From: Spirochaeta sp.
GTDB lineage: Bacteria > Spirochaetota > Spirochaetia > DSM-2461
DNA: 9,284 nucleotides
Reading direction: 5' to 3'
Assembly: GCA_030635565.1 (NCBI GenBank)
Contig: DAOVYP010000057.1
Location: 1 to 9,284 of the forward strand
Part shown: positions 1-5,779 of the stretch, in pieces
Layout of the letters: every line of letters begins with the position of its first letter
How positions within the stretch are numbered: the first letter of the stretch is position 1
Translations under genes and position numbers: made by a program
The notes under the pieces: generated by a model
Told to the model about the DNA's origin: nothing
What the model saw: the letters and a program-made list of their open reading frames with translations, nothing else
Database searches by the model: none

Positions 1-1227
1 CTCCCGTCGGTAGTCGCAACTCCTCTGCCTGAGAAACCTTTTCCCTGGAGACTAAATCTTTCTGCTGCATGGTTTACTCAAATCCTGTCTCTGACCGGTT
101 TCACTTTCGCGATATCCTTTATGCCTTTTTATCTGGAAGAACTCGGTATTACCGATCCAGATCGCTTGAAACTCTGGACGGGACTCAATACCGCCTCAAT
201 AGCCTTAGCAATGGGGATTATGGCTCCGCTCTGGGGTCGGTTGGGAGATATAGTCGGACGAAAAGCAATGCTTATTCGTGCCCTGGGAACCGGTGTCGTA
301 ATCGTCCTGGGGATGTCATTCGTTCAGAGCCCGGGTGGACTTCTGGTATTTCGTATCGCCCAGGGACTCTTCACGGGAACCGTTACAGCGGCAAGCGCAC
401 TTGTAGCGGCAGGTACTCCGGAGAACAGGATGCCCTCATCTCTGGGTTTTTTCTCGACATCCACTTTCGTCGGTATTTCCGTTGGGCCGGCACTCGGGGG
501 TCTGGCGGCGGAGCTGTGGGGTTACAGAACGGTATTTCGGATTGGATCGGGAATACTCGCCCTTGGCGTTGCCGCGGTTATCATCTTGATCGTCGAGCCG
601 CCACGTTCTCAGAATTATTCCGAAGAGCGTCGGAGCGGGGTAATGGTAACGATAAAGAGCTTCATCACCCCGATAATCGTATGGTCACTCGTTCTGCTGT
701 TTTTCATGAGAATTACGCGAACAACCACCGGCCCATTTCTGCCCCTTTATGTACGGGAATTCCGGGGGAATGTCATGAGTGGAACCGTGGCCCTGTCCGG
801 AGCCGTAAACGCCGGTGTCGGGTTGGCTTCGGCTCTCGGTGGATGGTTTCTCACCCGACGTGCGGATCATGGCAATCCTATGAGATTCGCAGTCGTATAC
901 GTATTCCTGGCTTTTATCGCTGCCGTCCCCCTGTATTTCCTGAACTCACTCTTCACGTTCTCCGCTTCCTATTTTATCGTCTTTTTCTTCCTCGGAGGTA
1001 TCGAGCCGCTGGTTGTGGCCACGATGGTTCGTGAGGTTTCTTCCGACAATCGAGGATTAATGATCGGGATCCAGGCCACCGTCAAGAGTGCTGCCTGGGC
1101 GATTGCCCCGCTCCTGGGAGCCGGAATTACGATTATCTGGTCTCTGGGGACTCTGTTTCTTGTACTGCCTGTACTCATTCTCATTACCGGGGGGGCAGCG
1201 GTGATACTCTCACGGGTTCATCGGTAA
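1..1227 (+). CDS. MFS drug efflux transporter, MdtG-like (5' end cut by window edge)
   Basis: Major facilitator superfamily exporter of the inner membrane, probably proton-driven multidrug efflux. The reading frame is open from the first base, with no ATG, GTG or TTG before the internal Met codon at 121. The 40 residues before that Met already encode the first membrane helix (about visible residues 20-45), so the true start is left of the window. 408 residues are visible, nearly full length for a 12-helix MFS protein. The helix 2-3 loop has the family's motif A, GRLGDIVGRK (visible residues 79-88). The order of motifs (LYVRE-like segment at the start of the second half, GPALGG after helix 5) resembles E. 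coli MdtG as I remember it. The substrate cannot be told from sequence. It is the only + strand gene, and its last 18 bp overlap the end of folC tail to tail. Confidence 0.85.
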   Translation, partial: LPSVVATPLPEKPFPWRLNLSAAWFTQILSLTGFTFAISFMPFYLEELGITDPDRLKLWTGLNTASIALAMGIMAPLWGRLGDIVGRKAMLIRALGTGVVIVLGMSFVQSPGGLLVFRIAQGLFTGTVTAASALVAAGTPENRMPSSLGFFSTSTFVGISVGPALGGLAAELWGYRTVFRIGSGILALGVAAVIILIVEPPRSQNYSEERRSGVMVTIKSFITPIIVWSLVLLFFMRITRTTTGPFLPLYVREFRGNVMSGTVALSGAVNAGVGLASALGGWFLTRRADHGNPMRFAVVYVFLAFIAAVPLYFLNSLFTFSASYFIVFFFLGGIEPLVVATMVREVSSDNRGLMIGIQATVKSAAWAIAPLLGAGITIIWSLGTLFLVLPVLILITGGAAVILSRVHR

Positions 1228-2595
1228 GGAAGATTCATTAACTATACGGTTCAGATTGGCGATTTCCCCGGCCATATAAAATGATCCTGTCACCAGAATA
1301 GGCCTGTCCCCTCCGGCACGTTTCAATGCTGTCTCCCAGGCTCTCTCCGGCTCCGGTATCAGTGAAACCTCGGCGCCGGTTAGGCGGAAGGATTCCGCCA
1401 CTTCCTCCGGGTTACTTGGCTTGAAGCTGCCCGGCGTACTGATGATGACTTCCTTGAAACGCGGATTGCGGCCTCCGCAGAGTTTCCTCGCCATGGCTCT
1501 GTCATCTTTTCCTTTCCCACTGCCGAACAGGAGGAGAGGCAGGCCGCCTGCAGCTCTTTCCGTCACCTGCGCGAATGCCTCGGCCAGGGCCGTTACGGAA
1601 CGGGCTGTATGGGCACCGTCGATGATGATTACCGGGTCGCGCCTGAGAAAATGGAAACGGCCGGGCAGGCTCACTCCGGCCAAAGTGGATGAGCATTCAC
1701 TGAGATCGGGTTCCAGTTTACGTGAGACAAGTAATGCCAGAGCGGCGTTTTCGGCCTGGATTCGCCCACCCATGGAAAGTTGTATAATTTCCTGTTTGCC
1801 GTCTTTCCAAAGTAACTGCCAGGCGAACTTGCAGTCATCGCACCCGTCGGAGGGGATCTGATTGATGCTTCTGAGACGGGAGGGGAGTTCCGTCAGCCTC
1901 ACGCCGGCCCTGCGGGTCTGTCGCCTGAACTCATGCCGGGGGATAAGGCTCTGACCGGCCGACCAGGCCCGTGTCCCCGGTTTCAGAATCCCGGCCTTTT
2001 CGGCGGTGATTTGCTTCAGCGTGTTACCGAGTATCTCGGTATGTTCCATTTCGATGGGAGTGAATACCACGGCCTCGGGCCTGTCGATGATGTTGGTAGC
2101 GTCCAGGCGGCCGCCGAGGCCGGTTTCAAGAACTGCAGTGTCGCAGCCTGTCTCCCGGAAGAGCAGGAAGGCGAAGAGGGTGAGGAGTTCGAATGTGGTG
2201 GCCCCGCCTTCTCCGGGTAGATCTTTTTCATGTTCAGGAAGCTTTTCCAGCAATAAGCGAGCGGTCGCCAGGGCAGTCTCTTCCGGAAAGCTTTCCCCAT
2301 AGATACGGAAGCGTTCCCGGTAATCCACGAGATGCGGAGAGGCGTATACGCCCACCCGGCGACCGGCCGACTTCAGAAGGGCGGCGATATATACGGCGAC
2401 GGACCCTTTTCCCTTGGATCCGGCCAGATGGATGGTGCGATACGTGTTCTGGGGATTGCCGTACGCTCCACAGAGCACACGCATTCGATCGAGACGGTAC
2501 ACCCTGTTCGGATTGCCGGGAGGGAGGCCCTTCTCCAGGTTGGTGCGGGACTCAAAGAGAGCGAACACTTCATCAAGAGTCCGGATATTCGGCAT
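1210..2595 (-). CDS. folC: Bifunctional folylpolyglutamate synthase / dihydrofolate synthase
   Basis: Mur-ligase-family cytosolic enzyme that adds glutamate to dihydropteroate and/or reduced folates using ATP. Visible signatures: P-loop GSKGKGS at residues 59-65 (family norm GTNGKGS), SPHL and RERFRI at 87-98, ETGLGGRLDATN at 157-168, the Mg-ligand region EMEHTEILG around His185, EKAGI near 199-203, PGRFH at 311-315, IDGAHT at 325-330 and VTGSFYMAGE near 436-444. At 461 residues it is slightly longer than the usual 420-440. I start it at the ATG at 2595, which lies 7 bp after the HisD-like stop and has AGAGAGG about 11 nt upstream. A start at 2631 would add 12 residues overlapping the upstream gene and lacks a convincing ribosome binding site. 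It is probably translated from the same mRNA as the HisD-like gene. Whether both synthase activities are present cannot be decided from motifs alone. Confidence 0.93.
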   Translation of the reverse strand: MPNIRTLDEVFALFESRTNLEKGLPPGNPNRVYRLDRMRVLCGAYGNPQNTYRTIHLAGSKGKGSVAVYIAALLKSAGRRVGVYASPHLVDYRERFRIYGESFPEETALATARLLLEKLPEHEKDLPGEGGATTFELLTLFAFLLFRETGCDTAVLETGLGGRLDATNIIDRPEAVVFTPIEMEHTEILGNTLKQITAEKAGILKPGTRAWSAGQSLIPRHEFRRQTRRAGVRLTELPSRLRSINQIPSDGCDDCKFAWQLLWKDGKQEIIQLSMGGRIQAENAALALLVSRKLEPDLSECSSTLAGVSLPGRFHFLRRDPVIIIDGAHTARSVTALAEAFAQVTERAAGGLPLLLFGSGKGKDDRAMARKLCGGRNPRFKEVIISTPGSFKPSNPEEVAESFRLTGAEVSLIPEPERAWETALKRAGGDRPILVTGSFYMAGEIANLNRIVNESSLPMNP

Positions 2596-2602
2596 TGGGT
2601 TG

Positions 2603-3934
2603 TCAGCCTCTCTTATCTGTGCTGCCGGCATCTTCAGCCGGTTTCCATTCGGTCAGGGCCCGCTGATGGGCGGGGAATCCTTCATATTCCGCCAGCGCGG
2701 CGGCATGGGATCGGAGGTCAGTTAAACCGGTTTCAGACATGTAGACGACGCTGGAGCGTTTCTTGAAATCACCTACAGATACGCCGGACCAGGTACGGGC
2801 ATTGCCTCCGGTTGGTAGAACGGCGTTGGCACCCACCGAGTAGTTGGCTGCCGAGAAGGGCACGTTGTTCCCCAGGAGTATTTCCCCGGCATTGGTGATG
2901 AGTCCCAGTGTGGCGAACGGGTCTGCGGTGCGGATCTGGAGATGTTCTGTGGCGAAACGATTTGCCAGTTCGGCTCCCTCTTCGATGCTGTCCACGATGA
3001 GTATGCCGCCGTAGCCTGATAAGACATCGGAAACAAAGGTTCGTCGGGGTTCCGGTAACGCGTCTCCCAGTTCAGAGAGATGCTTGCTGACCTCTTGCGC
3101 CAGTCGATCTGAGTCCGTGATGAGAAGTACCGAGGAGTCCGAACCGTGCTCGGCTTCCACCAGGAGATTTCTGGCGACATCCCGGGGATCAGGTGTTGCA
3201 TCGGACAGGATGATAGACTCGGAAGGACCGGCGGGGAGGCCGCAGTCCAGAACATCCCCCAGCAGGCGCTTGGCTGCCGCGACGTATTTGCTCCCCGGGC
3301 CGAGGCATTTATCCACCTTTTTTACCGATTCGGTACCGTAGGCCAGGGCGGCCCAGGCCTGGGCTCCGCCTATGGCGTAAACTTCGTCGACACCGCAGAG
3401 GCGGGCCGTATACAGACAGGCCGCATCCACACGGCCTTTTTCATCGGGAGGGCTGGCCATGGCGATACGCTTGACGCCGGGCTTCTGAGGAGGAACGGCC
3501 ATCAGGTAGAGCATCGAGGGAAAGCTGCCCCTGGCCCTGGGGACGTAGAATGCCGCCGAATCGATGGGGCCTGTGCGTTCACCGGCCATGATACCCGGAC
3601 GGATCTCCTTCCAATGCAGGCCGTCGGGTTCCTGGTCGGCGTGATAGCGGCGGACGTTCTCAACCGAATATTCCAGAGCATCTTTGATTTTCTGTGAAAG
3701 AAGAACATCGGCTTCATCGAAATGGTTTTCGGGAATCCGGATCGGCGCATCGAGGGGGGCTCCATCGAAGCGTTTGTTCAGTTCCTGAAGGGCCTTATCG
3801 CCTCTGCTGCGGACATCGGAGATGATACCGGCCACCGCATCGCTTACTTCAGCAATGTCGATTTCAGACCGGGAGAGCAGTTTTTCACTATCCTCTCCGC
3901 TGATTTCGGACCAGCGGCGTATGTTTACAGTCAT
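2603..3934 (-). CDS. hisD: Histidinol dehydrogenase family protein with altered metal/substrate residues
   Basis: 443 residues, full length for the HisD family (E. coli HisD is 434). Family hallmarks seen: GGAQA (189-193), GPGSKYVAAAKR (212-223), AGPSES (235-240), the catalytic Glu-His pair TEHL (E330, H331), VLPTGG (372-377) and PAHQRAL with H423. The start is the ATG at 3934, with GGGAGG 7 nt upstream; the frame opens 16 codons earlier, at 3982, without a good site. Compared with E. coli HisD as I recall it, zinc ligand Gln259 is Glu260, zinc ligand Asp360 is Asn364 and imidazole-contacting His367 is Ala371, while zinc ligands His263 and His423 remain. True HisD oxidises L-histidinol to histidine with NAD. 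These changes make a related NAD-dependent alcohol dehydrogenase equally possible. No other his gene is in the window. FHA lies 54 bp upstream and folC 7 bp downstream on the same strand. Confidence 0.85.
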   Translation of the reverse strand: MTVNIRRWSEISGEDSEKLLSRSEIDIAEVSDAVAGIISDVRSRGDKALQELNKRFDGAPLDAPIRIPENHFDEADVLLSQKIKDALEYSVENVRRYHADQEPDGLHWKEIRPGIMAGERTGPIDSAAFYVPRARGSFPSMLYLMAVPPQKPGVKRIAMASPPDEKGRVDAACLYTARLCGVDEVYAIGGAQAWAALAYGTESVKKVDKCLGPGSKYVAAAKRLLGDVLDCGLPAGPSESIILSDATPDPRDVARNLLVEAEHGSDSSVLLITDSDRLAQEVSKHLSELGDALPEPRRTFVSDVLSGYGGILIVDSIEEGAELANRFATEHLQIRTADPFATLGLITNAGEILLGNNVPFSAANYSVGANAVLPTGGNARTWSGVSVGDFKKRSSVVYMSETGLTDLRSHAAALAEYEGFPAHQRALTEWKPAEDAGSTDKRG

Positions 3935-3945
3935 GGAGCATCCTC
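3935..3945 (-). promoter_or_regulatory. Ribosome binding site that fixes the hisD-like start
   Basis: Read on the - strand, GGGAGG lies 7 nt before the ATG at 3934. This is the strongest initiation signal near the 5' end of this frame and decides against the longer reading from 3982. Confidence 0.7.
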
Positions 3946-3970
3946 CCAAGGGTGTATAAGAAATAGACGA

Positions 3971-3988
3971 CCGACAATTCATTGCCGG
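3971..3988 (-). other. Short hairpin directly after the FHA stop codon
   Basis: On the - strand an 8-nt arm CCGGCAAT is followed by GA and ATTGTCGG. This folds as about 7 bp, including one G-U pair, with a TGAA loop, and it abuts the TAG of the FHA gene. A pyrimidine-rich but not poly-T stretch follows, so it could be a weak terminator, a processing or stability element, or chance. It is the only structure I see in the 54-bp FHA-hisD gap. Confidence 0.35.
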
Positions 3989-4330
3989 CTAAATCAGTGA
4001 GACTTCGATCCGACCGCCCAGTTTAATGATGTCTTTTGGTCCGAGACGTACGGACTTCCCGGGACGGAGGCGTTTGTCGTTCACCCATGTACCGTTGGTA
4101 CTTCCGGCATCCTCGATGTACCAGCTGTTTCTGATCCGGTGAACGATGCAGTGAATACGGGATACCAGGGGATCATCCACCCTGATTATGTTGCCTCTGT
4201 CCCGACCGATGGTCATCTCGTCGGTGAGTCGGACACGCTTGCCGTTATGGACCAGAAACCTGAGTTCTTTCTTGGGAATCCGGGACAATCTTCGGCCAAC
4301 CGGGCTTTTTCCTGAAATGGTTTCGTCCAT
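3989..4330 (-). CDS. Small FHA-domain protein
   Basis: 113-residue cytosolic protein that is little more than one forkhead-associated domain, a phosphothreonine-binding module. The residues that mark an FHA fold are present in order: TIGR at 40-43, SRIH at 57-60 and STNGTWVN at 77-84, preceded by about 30 basic residues with no known domain. There is no signal peptide or membrane segment. The start at 4330 is well supported by AAGGAG 6 nt upstream. Stand-alone FHA proteins usually read the output of Ser/Thr kinases, but no kinase or phosphatase is in the window, so the partner is unknown. It heads the probable FHA - hisD-like - folC unit. I see no link in the sequence between FHA signalling and either downstream enzyme, so co-transcription may be its only connection to them. 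Confidence 0.88.
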   Translation of the reverse strand: MDETISGKSPVGRRLSRIPKKELRFLVHNGKRVRLTDEMTIGRDRGNIIRVDDPLVSRIHCIVHRIRNSWYIEDAGSTNGTWVNDKRLRPGKSVRLGPKDIIKLGGRIEVSLI

Positions 4331-4483
4331 AGGGTTCTCCTTTTTTTCAGGTTATCACAAAACATGGAAAAAGGTTGATTCCCAAGCGAAATGAGAGGAG
4401 TGAACCAGTTCATTCTGTCGGGATCGTTCCTCGGCTCTCGCCTCCGGTACGACCCTTGATCCGAATGAGCGCCGGAAAAGCAT

Positions 4484-4522
4484 GGTATCATACCCCGCGG
4501 CTCTGCCCTGGGGAATGATACC
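4484..4522 (-). terminator. Probable terminator of the nrdR-nrdD-redoxin-nrdG operon
   Basis: Inverted repeat with 13-nt arms (4484-4496 and 4510-4522), one internal A/A mismatch and a 13-nt loop. The outer 8 bp are GGTATCAT/ATGATACC and the inner 4 bp are CCCC/GGGG. It begins 7 nt past the nrdG stop. Read on the - strand it is followed by ATGCTTTTCC, a short T run only, so it may be a modest intrinsic terminator or a 3'-end stabilising hairpin. It separates the dNTP operon from the FHA unit. The rest of the 199-bp gap (4331-4529) shows only the FHA ribosome binding site and no convincing promoter. Confidence 0.6.
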
Positions 4523-4529
4523 TTTCATT

Positions 4530-5243
4530 TCAGCGGATTATAATTTCGGTTTCCGTCTCGATTTCTCTCGAAATACGTCTCAATTCGTCCTCGTCCGGTG
4601 CTGCGAGCCTGCTCCATAACGGATTCAGGGTGGTGCCGGGCTTGTAGGGCTGCCAGACCCACCTTGGGGCCGATGTCGTCAGGGGGACGAGATTTTTCAG
4701 GACAGTTTCATCCACAAGCGGCGGAACCACGGTGGTGCGAATCTCATAGGAAATTCCGGATTCGGCCAATAATGCCATGGTTCCCGACAGGAGCAATTCC
4801 GCCGATTTCATCCCCGTTCCCTTCCAGCCCAGCTCATGGTAACGCCCGGGAATGGTTTTCAAATCCATGGCGACATAGTCCAGCAGGCGGGATTCCAGGT
4901 ATGGAGCAAGGATATCGGGAAGCAGGCCGGCGGTATCCAGCTTCACCGGCAATTTGAACTCTTCCGCGAGGCTTATGATTTCCGGGAGCAGTGGATGCAG
5001 CAATGCCTCACCGCCGGAGATTGCCAGGCCGCCGAGCAATCCGGCACGCCGAATCAGAAACCTGCGGAATCCCCGGATGTCCTCGTTGAATACGTCATCA
5101 TTTATTTTGAAGTCCGGTTCAACAAATTCCGGATTATGGCAATAGGGGCAGCGGAGGTGACAGCCGGGAAGGAACACCGTAGCGGCCACTCTCCCGGGAT
5201 AGTCCAGGAGAGTGGTTTTAACCAGGGCGAATCGGTTTTTCAA
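4530..5243 (-). CDS. nrdG: Anaerobic ribonucleotide reductase activating protein (radical SAM)
   Basis: 237-residue radical-SAM activase, of the longer NrdG type rather than the short E. coli type. It reductively cleaves S-adenosylmethionine at a [4Fe-4S] cluster and abstracts hydrogen from the class III reductase glycine to make the glycyl radical. Seen directly: KTTLLDYPG (9-17), cluster motif C28-x3-C32-x2-C35 within GCHLRCPYCHNP, and the SAM-binding SGGEA at 76-80. The start I accept is a TTG at 5243, because the conserved KTTLLDYPG block requires the frame to begin about here and no in-frame ATG or GTG lies just upstream. TTG overlaps the TGA of the upstream gene by 4 nt (TTGA), and I see no good Shine-Dalgarno before it, so translation probably depends on coupling. 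Its substrate glycine should be Gly33 of the neighbouring 179-residue protein, because NrdD here carries no radical motif. Confidence 0.93.
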   Translation of the reverse strand: MKNRFALVKTTLLDYPGRVAATVFLPGCHLRCPYCHNPEFVEPDFKINDDVFNEDIRGFRRFLIRRAGLLGGLAISGGEALLHPLLPEIISLAEEFKLPVKLDTAGLLPDILAPYLESRLLDYVAMDLKTIPGRYHELGWKGTGMKSAELLLSGTMALLAESGISYEIRTTVVPPLVDETVLKNLVPLTTSAPRWVWQPYKPGTTLNPLWSRLAAPDEDELRRISREIETETEIIIR

Positions 5244-5779
5244 GCGCCGACGACGGCGGAAATTCCGATCTGGGTTTCCAATGCCGGGACGGATGTTCCC
5301 CGGCCGGTTTCCCTTCCTTCTCCGTCAAGGAATACGACGGTTGGGGCGGCGGTGATGTCATAACGGACGGCTTCATGCATGCCGGATTCTCTGTCAACGT
5401 CAATTCCCCGGCCTTCGAGTCCTGAATTTCTGAGCCAGTCGGCCACTGGAGGGCAGCTGGGACATGTTTTCCGGTAGAAGTAGAGGTAATTGACCGGTTT
5501 TCTGTTACCGGCGAATAGAAGTTCGTGCTGTGCCTTTTTACCCTTAACCAGCGAGAGAGTCGGAGAAATCTTTACGGCATCGACTGGTTCGGGTCGCCCG
5601 GAATCGAAATCCGAATAGTTCAGTCTTTCGCCGTATTCTTCCTTTTTTCCCTTATTCCAGTTTCTCACCGAACGGTAGTATCCGACGATACGGGAATAGA
5701 CTTCCGTTTCCAGCCCTTTTACTTGAGTCTTCTGCACTTTGAGTTCTTCAAGGCGGGTGTTGATCTGGTCCAGTGTCAT
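5240..5779 (-). CDS. Separate glycyl-radical domain of class III RNR fused to a thioredoxin-fold (CPSC) domain
   Basis: 179 residues. Residues 1-24 are charged and helical in character. Residues 25-55 match the C-terminal end of NrdD proteins: TEVYSRIVGYYRSV followed by WNKGKKEEY, with R30-I-V-G33-Y34 as the glycyl-radical motif. A linker of about 35 residues leads to a thioredoxin/glutaredoxin-like domain (about 85-175) with active site C106-P-S-C109 and the cis-proline region AAPTVVF (P146). I infer that it supplies both the radical site and the thiol reductant to NrdD; NrdG would charge Gly33. The ATG overlaps the nrdD TGA (ATGA) and has GGAGG 7 nt upstream, inside nrdD codons, so it looks like a genuine independent start. 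The 3' end overlaps nrdG by 4 nt. Alternative: the C-terminus of a single NrdD chain broken by a one-base error in the A run at the junction. Confidence 0.85.
   Translation of the reverse strand: MTLDQINTRLEELKVQKTQVKGLETEVYSRIVGYYRSVRNWNKGKKEEYGERLNYSDFDSGRPEPVDAVKISPTLSLVKGKKAQHELLFAGNRKPVNYLYFYRKTCPSCPPVADWLRNSGLEGRGIDVDRESGMHEAVRYDITAAPTVVFLDGEGRETGRGTSVPALETQIGISAVVGA

Noticed and set aside
69..1034. A 321-codon open frame on the + strand overlapping the transporter
   Set aside because: Shifted frame of the MFS gene; Arg/Gly/Ser-rich translation with no domain, and the transporter frame has clear helices and motif A.
1184..1227. Inverted repeat TTACCG / CGGTAA around the convergent gene ends as a bidirectional terminator
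   Set aside because: Only 6 bp with a 32-nt gap, inside coding sequence, with no T tract on either strand.
3935..3988. A separate promoter for the hisD-like gene (TATACA box)
   Set aside because: No -35 element at an acceptable distance and the implied start would fall on the ribosome binding site; co-transcription with the FHA gene is simpler.
4351..4390. Promoter for the FHA gene (TGTGATAAC extended -10)
   Set aside because: Only a 4 of 6 -10 match, no -35 at 16-18 bp, and the leader would be about 14 nt; too weak to list as a feature.
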